64,000 bases of DNA from Actinokineospora pegani (GCF_009745975.1 NZ_WHOL01000098.1:124001-188000), one strand, 5' to 3'; shown: positions 11,500 through 20,739, numbered from the stretch's first letter. Numbers and translations: made by a program. Notes: a model not told the origin generated them from the sequence alone.

Positions 11500-13112
11500 C
11501 ACATCCGGAAGACGCCGTAGCGGACGGGTTCGAGTGGGGCGTTGGCCGCCGCGGAGAGCGCGAGGCCGAGCACCTGCCGGGTGTCGGCGGGGTCGATGAC
11601 ACCGTCGTCCCAGAGCCGGGCGGTGGAGTAGTAGGGGTTGCCCTGCTCCTCGTACTGGCCGCGGATCGGGTCCTTGAACGCCTCCTCGTCCTCGGCCGAC
11701 CACTCGCCGCCGCGCGCCTCGACCCCGTCGCGGCGGACGGTGGCGAGCACGGCGGCGGCCTGCTCGCCGCCCATGACCGAGATGCGCGCGTTCGGCCACA
11801 TCCACAGGAACCGGGGCGAGTAGGCGCGGCCGCACATCGAGTAGTTGCCCGCGCCGAAGCTGCCGCCGACGACCACGGTGAACTTCGGGACGCGCGCGCA
11901 CGCGGTGGCGGTGACCATCTTCGCGCCGTGCTTGGCGATGCCGCCCGCCTCGTAGTCGCGGCCGACCATGAAGCCGGTGATGTTCTGCAGGTACAGCAGC
12001 GGGATGGAGCGCTGGTCGCACAGCTCGATGAAGTGCGCGCCCTTCATCGCCGACTCGCTGAACAGCACGCCGTTGTTGGCCACGATGCCGACGGGGTGCC
12101 CGTGCACGCGCGCGAACCCGGTGACGAGGGTGGGGCCGTACTCCTTCTTGAACTCGCGGAAGCGGCTGCCGTCGACGACCCGGGCGATGACCTCGCGCAC
12201 GTCGTAGGGGGTGCGCGGGTCGGCGGGCACGGCGCCGTAGAGGGTGGCCGGGTCGACGGCGGGCGCCTCGACGGGGGCGACGTCCCAGGGGCGGGGCGCG
12301 CGCGGGCCGAGGGTGCTGACGATGGACCGGACGATGCGCAGGGCGTGCGCGTCGTCGTCGGCCAGGTGGTCGGTGACGCCGGAGACGCGGGAGTGCACGT
12401 CGCCGCCGCCGAGGTCCTCGGCGCTGACGACCTCGCCGGTGGCCGCCTTCACCAGCGGCGGGCCGCCGAGGAAGATCGTGCCCTGGTCGCGGACGATGAC
12501 GGCCTCGTCGGCCATCGCCGGGACGTAGGCGCCGCCCGCGGTGCAGGAGCCGAGGACGGCGGCGATCTGCGGGATGCCGCGCGCGGACATGGTGGCCTGG
12601 TTGAAGAAGATGCGCCCGAAGTGGTCGCGGTCGGGGAACACGTCGTCCTGCATGGGCAGGAACGCGCCACCGGAGTCCACGAGGTAGACGCACGGCAGGT
12701 TGTTCTGGAGCGCGACCTCCTGGGCCCGCAGGTGCTTCTTGACGGTCATCGGGTAGTAGGTCCCGCCCTTGACCGTCGCGTCGTTGGCCACCACCACGAC
12801 CTCGCGCCCGGACACCCGCCCCACGCCGGTGATCACCCCGGCCGCGGGCGCCTCGTCGCCGTACATCCCCCCGGCCGCCAGCGGCGACAGCTCGAGGAAC
12901 GGCGACCCCGGGTCCAGCAGCGAGTCCACCCGCTCCCGCGGCAGCAGCTTCCCCCGGGCGACGTGCTTGTCCCGCGCCCGCTCCGGCCCCCCGAGAGCGG
13001 CGGCGGCCAACCGGTCGCGCAGGTCGTCGACCAGGGCCCCATGCCGCTCCGCGTTGTCCGCGAAGGCCTCGGACCCCTCGTCCACTGCTGTCCGCAGCAC
13101 CGGCGCGTCCAT
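11499..13112 (-). CDS. accD1: Acyl-CoA carboxylase beta subunit (3-methylcrotonyl-CoA carboxylase type)
   Basis: A 537-residue carboxyltransferase with N- and C-terminal crotonase-like halves. Segments such as [29 protein letters not shown] and [11 protein letters not shown]-like [11 protein letters not shown] are typical of methylcrotonyl-CoA carboxylase beta subunits of leucine degradation rather than of propionyl-CoA carboxylase. It is the first gene of a three-gene operon. Two copies of a 16-bp operator shared with the divergent tetR promoter lie 14-57 bp upstream of its ATG. The HMG-CoA lyase and hydratase of the pathway are not in this window. Confidence 0.9.
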
Positions 13113-13125
13113 CAGTCACCCCGTA

Positions 13126-13169
13126 GTTAGTCAGCGTTAACCCTGCTCGTGATGTTAGCGCTGACTAAC
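13126..13169. promoter_or_regulatory. Two TetR-type operators upstream of accD1
   Basis: GTTAGTCAGCGTTAAC (13126-13141) and GTTAGCGCTGACTAAC (13154-13169) are near-palindromic 16-mers with 28 bp between their centres. The second is the reverse complement of the first with one mismatch. Both share the pattern GTTAG-N6-TAAC with the site before the tetR gene at 14130. They are placed to block the accD1 promoter or leader. Confidence 0.7.
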
Positions 13170-13207
13170 AGTACCGTCCAGGGGCGCGCCCCGCGCGAAG
13201 ACTCGGG

Positions 13208-14002
13208 TCAGCCGGTGACGGCGCGGAGGGCGGGGTAGTAGCCGCCGCTGTGGCCTGCGGCGTTGGGGTGGTAGCTCTCGTCGACCGGGTAGGTGACGCT
13301 GTTGAGCCAGCGGTCGCCGGAGGCGCAGATCTCGTGACCGCTGAAGGCGGTGCGGCCGTCGACGAAGGTGAAGCCGTGGGCGGCGGCCCTGGCGGAGACG
13401 ACCTCGGCGAGGGCGTCGGCGGAGCCGTTGACGGCGGCGCGCTTGGTCTCGCTCAGGCCGATCGAGCAGGAGCCGCCGAGCTGGTAGATGCGCGGGTAGC
13501 CCAGCACGACGACCCGCGCGGACGGGGCGCGGGCCGCGATCTGGGAGTACACGCTGTCCAGCCTGCCGGGCAGGGTGGAGCGGGCGAAGTCCTGGGCGGC
13601 CGCGTTCTCGGCGACGCAGGTCGCGTCCGAGCCCAGGTTGCAGTTGGTCATGACGGTGCCGAAGCCCGCGTCGTTGCCGCCGATGGAGATGGTGACCAGG
13701 GCGGTGTCCGCGGTGACGGCGGAGAGCTGGTTGTCGAGCACGTCCGAGGTGACCGCGCCGGAACAGGCGGCGAACGAGAACGCCGACGGGGCGTTGGCGT
13801 CGGCCCAGAGCCGCGCGTAGGAGTTGGCGCTGCGCTTGCAGCCGCCGCTGTCGCCGTAGCTGCCAGCACCGGTGCCGGAGGCGTAGGAGTCGCCGAGGGC
13901 GACGTACTTGCCCGCGGCGGGGGCCGCGGCGGCGGGAGCCGCCAGCCCCACCGCGGTCACGACGGCGAAGGCCGCCGCGGCCAATGAATGAGTGATGCGC
14001 AT
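13208..14002 (-). CDS. Secreted SGNH/GDSL hydrolase
   Basis: A 264-residue exported esterase or lipase. The signal peptide is MRITHSLAAAAFAVVTAVG...PAAAAPAAG. The nucleophile Ser is in GDSYASGTG, the oxyanion residues are in GGNDAGFG, and the Asp/His dyad is in DESYHPNAAGH, which is the SGNH family 2 pattern. The six Cys of the mature part suggest disulfides, normal for Streptomyces-type secreted esterases. It lies between the tetR gene and accD1 on the accD1 strand, but the operators and about 95 bp separate it from accD1, so separate transcription is likely. A paralogue is at 20948. Confidence 0.88.
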   Translation of the reverse strand: MRITHSLAAAAFAVVTAVGLAAPAAAAPAAGKYVALGDSYASGTGAGSYGDSGGCKRSANSYARLWADANAPSAFSFAACSGAVTSDVLDNQLSAVTADTALVTISIGGNDAGFGTVMTNCNLGSDATCVAENAAAQDFARSTLPGRLDSVYSQIAARAPSARVVVLGYPRIYQLGGSCSIGLSETKRAAVNGSADALAEVVSARAAAHGFTFVDGRTAFSGHEICASGDRWLNSVTYPVDESYHPNAAGHSGGYYPALRAVTG

Positions 14003-14129
14003 TTCCAGCCTCCGACTCTGGCGGATCCCCGACAGTTGTCATCCCTACCAGGGGAAAAGTGCCCACCGGAACGCGATACAAGTAGTTAACAATTGCCACT
14101 CCGGCAGGGGGTGACGCCCCCGACAGTCG

Positions 14130-14145
14130 GTTAGCAAGCGCTAAC
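14130..14145. promoter_or_regulatory. TetR operator GTTAGCAAGCGCTAAC before tetR
   Basis: A perfect 7-bp dyad around a 4-bp centre (extended GGTTAGC-AAGC-GCTAACC, 14129-14146) ends 14 bp before the tetR start. It matches the two sites upstream of accD1, which indicates autoregulation plus control of the carboxylase operon. Confidence 0.75.
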
Positions 14146-14159
14146 CAGACGCCCGTACG

Positions 14160-14792
14160 ATGCCCCGTGTGGCCCTTTCAGCCGAGTCGACGGACCCCAA
14201 GCCCACCCGCCGCGAGCAGATCCTCGCCGCCGCCGCCGAGCTGTTCGCCCGGCACGGCTTCCACGGCGTCGGCATCGACGACATCGGTTCCGCGGTGGGC
14301 ATCTCCGGCCCCGCGCTCTACCGCCACTTCCGGTCCAAGGACGCCATGCTCGGCGAGATGCTCACCTCGATCAGCGAGGTGCTGCTCACCGGCGGCCAGG
14401 CCAGGGTGGCCACCGTCGCCGAACCCGGCGCCACGCTGGGCGAACTCGTCCGCTTCCACGTCGACTTCGCCCTGGACAACCCCGCGCTGATCACCGTCCA
14501 AGAGCGCAACCTGGGCAACCTCACCGACCCCGACCGCCGCAAGGTCCGCGCGTTGCAGCGCCGCTACGTCGAGACCTGGGTCGAGGTCATCCGCACCTCG
14601 GTCCCCGCGGTGTCCGAGCCGACGGCCAGGGCGGCCGCGCACGCGGTGTTCGGCCTGATCAACTCGACCCCGCACAGCAGGCACCTCGACCGCGACCAGA
14701 TGGCGGACCTGCTGACCGACATGGCCATGGCGGCGCTCGTGCACGCGCCGGTCGGGCGGGACGGACTCCAACCCGGGTTCAGCGCCGGTTGA
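14160..14792 (+). CDS. TetR-family regulator of the accD1 operon
   Basis: A 210-residue repressor with an N-terminal TetR helix-turn-helix (GVGIDDIGSAVGISGPALYRHFRSKDAML, about residues 37-65) and a C-terminal ligand domain. Similar regulators stand beside accD1/accA1 clusters in other actinomycetes, where acyl-CoA intermediates release them. The shared 16-bp operators upstream of this gene and of accD1 support that role here. No clear ribosome site precedes the ATG and the start is only 15 bp after the operator, so the mRNA may be leaderless; GTG at 14169 is an alternative start. Confidence 0.85.
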   Translation: MPRVALSAESTDPKPTRREQILAAAAELFARHGFHGVGIDDIGSAVGISGPALYRHFRSKDAMLGEMLTSISEVLLTGGQARVATVAEPGATLGELVRFHVDFALDNPALITVQERNLGNLTDPDRRKVRALQRRYVETWVEVIRTSVPAVSEPTARAAAHAVFGLINSTPHSRHLDRDQMADLLTDMAMAALVHAPVGRDGLQPGFSAG

Positions 14793-14897
14793 GCCACCCG
14801 GGCACAGACGTCCCAAAAAAGTCGGGCGCACCTCGACCACGCGGACACTGCGGTGGGTAACCTGTCCGCCACGCAACAGGACGAGAGGGGCTGTCTC

Positions 14898-15707
14898 GTG
14901 GTGGAGCCGAACGACTGGGTGCCCGAGGGCATTGACATGGAGCGGCCCAGCGCCGCGAGGCTGTACGACTACCTGCTCGGGGGCGGGCACAACTTCGCCC
15001 ACGACCGGGACCTGGCGCACCGGTTCCTCAAGGCCCAGCCCAACGGGCGGGAGATCGCGCGGCACAACCGGGCGTTCCTGCGCCGGTCGGTGCTGTTCAT
15101 GATCTCGCAGGGGGTGCGCCAGTTCCTCGACCTCGGGTCGGGCATCCCCACCGTGGGCAACGTGCACGAGATCGCCCAGGACGCCGACCCGAGCGCGCGC
15201 GTGGTGTACGTCGACTACGAGGAAGTCGCCTACGCGCACAGCGTGATGATGCTCAAGGACAACCCCGGCGCGACGATCGTCCAGGCGGACATGGCCGTGC
15301 CGGAACAGGTCCTCGACGCCCCGGAGACCCGGGCGCTGCTGGACTTCGACGAGCCGATCGGGCTGATCACGGCCGGGGTGTTCCACTTCGTCGCCCCCGC
15401 CAAGGACCCCGCGGGCATCGTCGCGCGGTACCGCGACCCGATGGTCGCGGGCAGCTACCTGGCGCTGTCGCAGTTCACCCGCGACCTGATGCCCGAGGAG
15501 ATGGACCGGATCGTCGAGGTGATGAAGACCAGCCGGGACCCGATGTACCCCCGGACGCTGGCCGAGGTCACCGCCCTGTTCGACGGCTACGACCTGGTCG
15601 AGCCCGGGGTGGTGCCGACCGCGCTGTGGCGGCCGGACGCGGGCCTCGACGACGGGGACGACCCGGGCCGGGCGGGCATCTACGCGGGCGTCGGCCGCAA
15701 GCGCTAG
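14898..15707 (+). CDS. SAM-dependent methyltransferase, DUF574 family (second copy)
   Basis: A protein of about 269 residues and the same family as the gene at 6718: ARLYDYLLGGGHNFAHDR, the cofactor loop FLDLGSGIPTVGN and the acidic strand-2 end YVDYEEVA. The in-frame upstream ATG (14853) was not chosen because GAGGGG lies 7 bp before the GTG at 14898 and the family begins close to this point. The substrate is unknown. The next gene starts 5 bp after its stop, so the two may be co-transcribed. Confidence 0.88.
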   Translation: MVEPNDWVPEGIDMERPSAARLYDYLLGGGHNFAHDRDLAHRFLKAQPNGREIARHNRAFLRRSVLFMISQGVRQFLDLGSGIPTVGNVHEIAQDADPSARVVYVDYEEVAYAHSVMMLKDNPGATIVQADMAVPEQVLDAPETRALLDFDEPIGLITAGVFHFVAPAKDPAGIVARYRDPMVAGSYLALSQFTRDLMPEEMDRIVEVMKTSRDPMYPRTLAEVTALFDGYDLVEPGVVPTALWRPDAGLDDGDDPGRAGIYAGVGRKR

Positions 15708-15712
15708 CAGCG

Positions 15713-17746
15713 GTGAGCGCCAAGGAGGAGTTGGTCGACGCCTGGCTGCGCGCGGTCGCGGCCACCGCTTACGTGCCCAGGTCCGCGACGGACGTGCGCA
15801 CGCTGGTGGCCGGGCTGGCCGACTCGCTCGTGGGCGCGCTGTCAGTCGAGCCGTTCGACCCCGCGGTGGGCGAGGACGTCGGCGCCATGATGGTCACCGG
15901 GGCGCTGACCGGTGAGAACACGCTCACCAGCTCGCTCGGGGTGTTGTCCGACGGCTTGGTGGCCGAGGGCTTCCCCGCCGGGCGGGTGGTGCGGCTGCTG
16001 GCCGCGGTGTCCGCCGGGTACGCCTCCGCGCTGCGCACGCGGACCCTGGAGCAGCAGGAGGACCTCAAGCGGGCCCTGCTCGGCGCGGTCCAGCAGGCCG
16101 AGCGCGGGCGGCGCGACACCGAGCACCGCTTCCGCGAGGTGTTCACCGAGGCGGCGACCGGCATCGCGATCACCGACGCGGACCGGCGGCTGGTCGAGGT
16201 CAACCCGGCGCTGGCGGAGATCCTCGGCAGCCCGGCCGGGAAGCTCTGCGGGACCGCCCTCGAGGACCACCTGTTCGGCGACGACCCGATCAGCACCACC
16301 CCGACCCGCCGCGAGGTGCGCAGGCCCGACGGCGAGTCGGCGTGGGTGCTGGTGAGCACGTCGATCGTGCGCGACGAGGGACGCCCGGACTACGCGGTGA
16401 CGATGGTGCAGGACCTCAGCGAGGTGGAGCTGCTGGGCACCCGGCTCAGCCACCAGAGCCTGCACGACGCGTTGACCGGCCTGCCGAACCGCTCCTACTT
16501 CACCACCCGCGCCGAGACGCTGCTCGCCCAGGCCGCGCCGACGACGAGCACCACGCTGGCCTGCCTGGACCTCGACGGCTTCGGCCTGCTCAACGCCACG
16601 CACGGGCACGCGGCGGGCGACCAGTTGCTGCGCGCGGTGGCGGCCCGGCTGACCAGGCTGGTCGAGGACGAGCAGGCGCTGGTGGCCAGGGTCGACGGCG
16701 ACGAGTTCGCGGTGCTGCTGCTCGACGGGCCCGCCACGCCCGGCATCCCCGAGCTGGTCGCCCTCGTGCGCGCCGAGCTGGCCGAGCCGTACTACGACGG
16801 GGACATCGGGCTGGCCGTCACCGCGGGCATCGGGGTGGTGCGCCGCCCGGCCGGGGAGCTGTCGGCGGCCGAGCTGCACCGGGTGGCCTCGGCCGCGCTC
16901 GGCGTGGCCAAGGCCACCGGCCCCGACCAGTGGGCGGTGCACGACCCGCAGGACGACCGCCGGGCCCGCAGGCTGGGTGCCGCGGCGACCGCGCTGCCCG
17001 CCGCGCACGAGATCGGCGAGCTGGTCGTGGCCTACGACCGGGTGATCGGGCTGGCCGAGCGCTCGGCGGTGCGGGTGCGGGCCCTGGTGCTCGACCCGGC
17101 CGCGCGCCCGGACCTGCCCGAGGTGCTCGACCTGGCCGAGCTGACCGGCTTCTCGGTGGCGCTGGCGCCCTGGCTGCTCACCACCGCGGCCCGGCAGCTC
17201 CCGGTGTGGCGGGCCATGTTCCCCGGCGACGGCCCGGTGCTGCGGGTGCGGCTGAGCCGGGCCCAGACCGCCGACGCGGACCTTGCCGGGTCGGTGCGCG
17301 ACGCCCTGGCCGCCGCGGCGGTGCCCGCCCACCTGCTGGAGCTGCTGCTGGACACCCCGGCCGTCGTCGACGCGCGCGGCGACGCCCGGGACAACCTGCG
17401 CACTCTGGTCGACATGGGCGTGACCGCGGGCCTGCACCGGTTCTCCGGCGGCCCGGCCCAGTTGGAGCTGGCGGAGCGGTTCGGGGTGCGCTCGATCGTG
17501 CTCGGCGACCCATTCTCCGGGTGGCGCCCGGACTGGCTGCCCGCCGACGCGGTCGCCGTGCGCGCCACCCGCACCCTGTTGGCCGAGCTGACCTCGATCG
17601 GGTTGGAGGTCGGTGTGCTCGGGGTGCGTGACCAGGAGGAAGCCACGTGGTGGGCGGACAACGGCGCCACCACCGGCGAGGGCATCGCCTTCGGCGGCCC
17701 CGCCGACGTGGAGGACGTCCTGCACGGCGAGTCCGCCGCCAAGTGA
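15713..17746 (+). CDS. PAS-GGDEF-EAL-like signalling protein with degenerate EAL
   Basis: A 677-residue protein from a GTG start 5 bp after the methyltransferase stop. The order is an N-terminal helical region (1-140), a PAS domain (about 145-255), a GGDEF domain (LTGLPNRSYF, LDLDGFGLLNATHGH, active-site loop DGDEF at 328-332) and a C-terminal EAL-like domain. The EAL tripeptide is replaced within VRVRALVLDPA and the usual DDFGTGYSSL segment reads LHRFSGGPAQLE, so phosphodiesterase activity is unlikely. The GGDEF loop keeps its acidic residues but starts with Asp. It may be a weak cyclase or a nucleotide-binding sensor. Confidence 0.85.
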   Translation: MSAKEELVDAWLRAVAATAYVPRSATDVRTLVAGLADSLVGALSVEPFDPAVGEDVGAMMVTGALTGENTLTSSLGVLSDGLVAEGFPAGRVVRLLAAVSAGYASALRTRTLEQQEDLKRALLGAVQQAERGRRDTEHRFREVFTEAATGIAITDADRRLVEVNPALAEILGSPAGKLCGTALEDHLFGDDPISTTPTRREVRRPDGESAWVLVSTSIVRDEGRPDYAVTMVQDLSEVELLGTRLSHQSLHDALTGLPNRSYFTTRAETLLAQAAPTTSTTLACLDLDGFGLLNATHGHAAGDQLLRAVAARLTRLVEDEQALVARVDGDEFAVLLLDGPATPGIPELVALVRAELAEPYYDGDIGLAVTAGIGVVRRPAGELSAAELHRVASAALGVAKATGPDQWAVHDPQDDRRARRLGAAATALPAAHEIGELVVAYDRVIGLAERSAVRVRALVLDPAARPDLPEVLDLAELTGFSVALAPWLLTTAARQLPVWRAMFPGDGPVLRVRLSRAQTADADLAGSVRDALAAAAVPAHLLELLLDTPAVVDARGDARDNLRTLVDMGVTAGLHRFSGGPAQLELAERFGVRSIVLGDPFSGWRPDWLPADAVAVRATRTLLAELTSIGLEVGVLGVRDQEEATWWADNGATTGEGIAFGGPADVEDVLHGESAAK

Positions 17747-17803
17747 GCGAATCGGACCGACCTGATCTCCCCGGCCGGGCCGGGGCTGTTGCAGGATGGG
17801 GCC

Positions 17804-18289
17804 GTGGACGCCGACCCGGACCGAACGCGCCGCCTCACCGCGGCCGCCGCTGACGCCCTCGCCGCCATGCGGGAGGGCGCCGACGACGGCGCGCTGGACC
17901 GGGTGGCCGACGAGGTGGGCGGGGCGGACGACAGCCACTCCGACGCCAGGGAGCTGATGCTCATCCTGTTCCGCGAGTGCAGCGGCATGGTCGGCGCCCT
18001 CGGCTCCGGCGGGACGGTCCCGGTGAAGATGCAGGTCTACGACGACGACGGCCACGAGGTGCCGATCGACGAGGCCGACCCGCCGGTCCGCACCGCCGTG
18101 CGCACGCTGCTGGCGGAGGTGCACGGCGACACCGAGTCGGCGAAGGCGCAACTGGACATCGCGCTGCGCGAGGCCGCCCCGGCGGAGATGGCGACCCTGA
18201 TGGCGCAGGCCCTGCGCTGGACGCTGCGGTTGTCCGAGGAGTGCCTGTCGCGCGACCTGCCCGTCCCGGCCTGGATCACCCGCGGCTAG
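17804..18289 (+). CDS. Hypothetical acidic helical protein
   Basis: A 161-residue protein with no family that I recognise. It is acidic and helical, with a middle segment VPVKMQVYDDDGHEVPIDEADPP and no membrane span or catalytic motif. GTG at 17804 is preferred over the in-frame TTG at 17789 because AGGA lies 7 bp upstream. The codon pattern is that of a real gene. The TAG stop abuts a candidate small mobile element. Confidence 0.6.
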   Translation: MDADPDRTRRLTAAAADALAAMREGADDGALDRVADEVGGADDSHSDARELMLILFRECSGMVGALGSGGTVPVKMQVYDDDGHEVPIDEADPPVRTAVRTLLAEVHGDTESAKAQLDIALREAAPAEMATLMAQALRWTLRLSEECLSRDLPVPAWITRG

Positions 18290-18381
18290 GTCGTGTTTTG
18301 GAAGTCCGTTCGATGAGAGTCGTGATCGGGGTGGTTCCTGGCGGTGCGGCTATCGCGAACAGCGTCTTTCGAAACACGGCC
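18289..18381. mobile_element. MITE-like inverted-repeat element
   Basis: The 93-bp segment starts GGTCGTGTTTTGGAAGTC and ends CTTTCGAAACACGGCC, giving imperfect terminal inverted repeats of about 18 bp. Inner GTTCG and CGAAC repeats are present as well. It follows CTAG directly, like the element at 5431, and also sits exactly between two convergent genes. No transposase is present. A non-autonomous IS5-type remnant is proposed, but it could also act as a weak terminator. Confidence 0.4.
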
Positions 18382-18391
18382 TGGGGCGGGC

Positions 18392-19438
18392 TCAGCCCAG
18401 CAGGCGCTTGACCAGGCTGGACAGTTGGGCGATCTCGGTGAGGAAGCCGTCGTGGCCCGCGGAAGAGGTCAGCACGTGCAGGCCGTCGGAGGTGGGCAGC
18501 AGGTCGGCGAGTTCCTGTTGCTGCGACAGCGGGTACAGGCGGTCGCTGTCGACACCCGCGACGACGCTCCTGGCGGTGACCTTGGACAGGGCGGCGGCCA
18601 CACCGCCGCGGCCGAGGCCGATGTCGTGGTCGTTCATGGCCTCGGTGAGGATGACGTAGCTGCCCGCGTCGAACCGGCCGACCAGCTTGGCCGCGTGGTG
18701 GTCCAGGTAGGACTCGACGGCGTACCGGCCGTCGACCTCCCTGGTGCGGCCGAAGCGCTCGGCCAGCTCCGGGGCGCTGCGGTAGGTGGTGTGGGCGATG
18801 CGGCGCGCGACGCCCAGGCCCGCGTCCGGGTGCGGGCCGCCGTGGTAGTCGCCGTCGCGCCAGTCCGGGTCGGCGCGGATGGCGGCGAGCTGCGACGCGG
18901 CCCAGGCGATCTGGTCGGCGTTGGCCGCCGCCGGGCACGCCAGCAGCAGCACCGCGGCGACCCGCCCCGGCCGCGACACGGCCCACTCCAGCGCGCGCAT
19001 GCCGCCCATCGACCCGCCCAGCACCGCCGCCCACGTCCCGATGCCCAGCGCGTCGGCCAGCAGCGCCTCGGCGTCGACCTGGTCGCGGATGCCCACGCGG
19101 GGGAACCGGCTGCCCCAGGCGACGCCGTCCGGCGCGGTCGAGGACGGCCCCGTCGAACCCTGGCAACCGCCCAGCACGTTCGGGCACACCACGAACCACC
19201 GGTCGGTGTCCACGGCGCGCCCGGGGCCGATCAGCCCCTCCCACCAGCCACCGTCCGGCCCGGCGTGCGCGTCGCCGGTGAGGGCGTGCTCGACCAGGAC
19301 CGCGTTGGAGCCGTCGAACTCGCCCCAGGTCTCGTAGGCGAGGGTGACCGACGGGAGAGCACCGACCGGGCCCAGGGCCGCGAAGCGCCTGGGCCCGGTC
19401 GGGTCCCCCTCCCGAGCGGGAGGGGGGAGGGCACTCAC
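18392..19438 (-). CDS. metX: Homoserine O-acetyltransferase
   Basis: A 348-residue alpha/beta hydrolase-fold enzyme that acetylates L-homoserine from acetyl-CoA, the committed step of methionine synthesis. The nucleophile Ser is in LGGSMGGMRALEW and the catalytic His in SSAGHDGFLTE. The N-terminal LAYETWGEF and HALTGDAHA segments are typical of MetX. The GTG start overlaps the metY stop (GTGA), so it is the second gene of the metY-metX operon and translationally coupled. Confidence 0.95.
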   Translation of the reverse strand: MSALPPPAREGDPTGPRRFAALGPVGALPSVTLAYETWGEFDGSNAVLVEHALTGDAHAGPDGGWWEGLIGPGRAVDTDRWFVVCPNVLGGCQGSTGPSSTAPDGVAWGSRFPRVGIRDQVDAEALLADALGIGTWAAVLGGSMGGMRALEWAVSRPGRVAAVLLLACPAAANADQIAWAASQLAAIRADPDWRDGDYHGGPHPDAGLGVARRIAHTTYRSAPELAERFGRTREVDGRYAVESYLDHHAAKLVGRFDAGSYVILTEAMNDHDIGLGRGGVAAALSKVTARSVVAGVDSDRLYPLSQQQELADLLPTSDGLHVLTSSAGHDGFLTEIAQLSSLVKRLLG

Positions 19439-20739
19439 AGCTCGGCCTTGGCGGCCCGGAAACCTGCCTCCAGGTCGGCCTTGAGGTCCTCGACGTTCTC
19501 GATGCCCACCGCGAGCCGGACCAGGCCCGGGGTGACCCCGCTGCCAAGCTGCTCGGCGGGGGTGAGCTGGCTGTGCGTGGTCGACGCCGGGTGCACGATC
19601 AGGCTGCGCACGTCGCCGATGTTCACCAACTGGCTGTGCAGCTCGGTGCCGTCGACGAACTTGCGACCGGCGTCGACGCCGCCGCGCAGGTCGAAGGAGA
19701 CGATGGCGCCCGCGCCGCGCGGCAGGTACTTCTGCGCCGTGGCGTGGTACGGCGAGGACGGCAGGCCCGCGTAGTAGACCTTCTCCACCTCGTCGCGCTG
19801 CTCGAGCCACTCGGCCAGCGCCTGGGCGTTGGCCACGTGCCGCTCCATGCGCAGCGACAGGGTCTCGATGCCCTGCAGGATCAGGAAGGCGTTGAGCGGG
19901 GCCACGGCCGCGCCGGTGTCGCGCAGGACCTGCACGCGCGCCTTGGCCGCGAACGCGCCGGGGCCCAGGGCCTCCCAGTACTTGAGGCCGTTGTAGCTGG
20001 GGTCCGGCTCGGTGAAGCCGGGGAACCTGGCCGGGTCCTTGCCGAAGTCGAAGGTGCCGCCGTCGACCAGCACGCCCGCGATGGTGGTGCCGTGGCCGCC
20101 GAGGTACTTGGTGGCCGAGTGCACGACGATGTCCGCGCCGTGCTCGATCGGGCGGACCAGGTACGGGGTGGGCACGGTGTTGTCCACGACCAGCGGCACA
20201 CCGGCCTCGTGCGCGGCGTCGGCGACCTTGCGGATGTCGAGGACGTTGGAGCCGGGGTTGGCCAGGGTCTCGGCGAAGAACAGCTTCGTGTTCGGCCGGA
20301 CCGCGGCCTTCCACTGCTCGATGTCGTCCTGGTCGTCGACGAAGGTGACCTCGATGCCCAGCTTCGGCAGCGTGTAGTGGAACAGGTTGTAGGTGCCGCC
20401 GTAGAGCGAGGGGCTGGACACGAAGTGGTCGCCCGCGTTGGCCAGGTTGAGGATCGCGGCGGTGACGGCCGCGGAGCCGGAGGCGAACGCCAGCGCGGCG
20501 ACGCCGCCCTCGAGCGCGGCGACCCGGCTCTCCAGGACCTCCTGGGTCGGGTTGTTGATGCGGGTGTAGATGTTGCCCGGCTCGGCGAGGCTGAACAGGT
20601 CCTGGCCGTGCTGGGTGTCGCGGAAGACGTACGAGGTCGTCTGGTAGATCGGGGTGGCGCGGGCGCCGGTGGCCGGGTCCGGGGCCGCGCCGGAGTGGAC
20701 CTGCTTGGTCTCGAACGACCAGGCCGCGGGATCGGTCAT
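19435..20739 (-). CDS. metY: O-acetylhomoserine sulfhydrylase (aminocarboxypropyltransferase)
   Basis: A 434-residue PLP enzyme of the Cys/Met metabolism family. It makes homocysteine from O-acetylhomoserine and sulfide. The PLP Lys is in HSATKYLGGHGTT, and FASGSAAVTAAI and YTRINNPTQEVLE are family segments. The ATG at 20739 follows AAGGAG. It heads the metY-metX operon and is preceded by a small leader peptide gene on the same strand (20782-20847), suggesting control by cysteine or by translation of that leader. Confidence 0.95.
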   Translation of the reverse strand: MTDPAAWSFETKQVHSGAAPDPATGARATPIYQTTSYVFRDTQHGQDLFSLAEPGNIYTRINNPTQEVLESRVAALEGGVAALAFASGSAAVTAAILNLANAGDHFVSSPSLYGGTYNLFHYTLPKLGIEVTFVDDQDDIEQWKAAVRPNTKLFFAETLANPGSNVLDIRKVADAAHEAGVPLVVDNTVPTPYLVRPIEHGADIVVHSATKYLGGHGTTIAGVLVDGGTFDFGKDPARFPGFTEPDPSYNGLKYWEALGPGAFAAKARVQVLRDTGAAVAPLNAFLILQGIETLSLRMERHVANAQALAEWLEQRDEVEKVYYAGLPSSPYHATAQKYLPRGAGAIVSFDLRGGVDAGRKFVDGTELHSQLVNIGDVRSLIVHPASTTHSQLTPAEQLGSGVTPGLVRLAVGIENVEDLKADLEAGFRAAKAEL

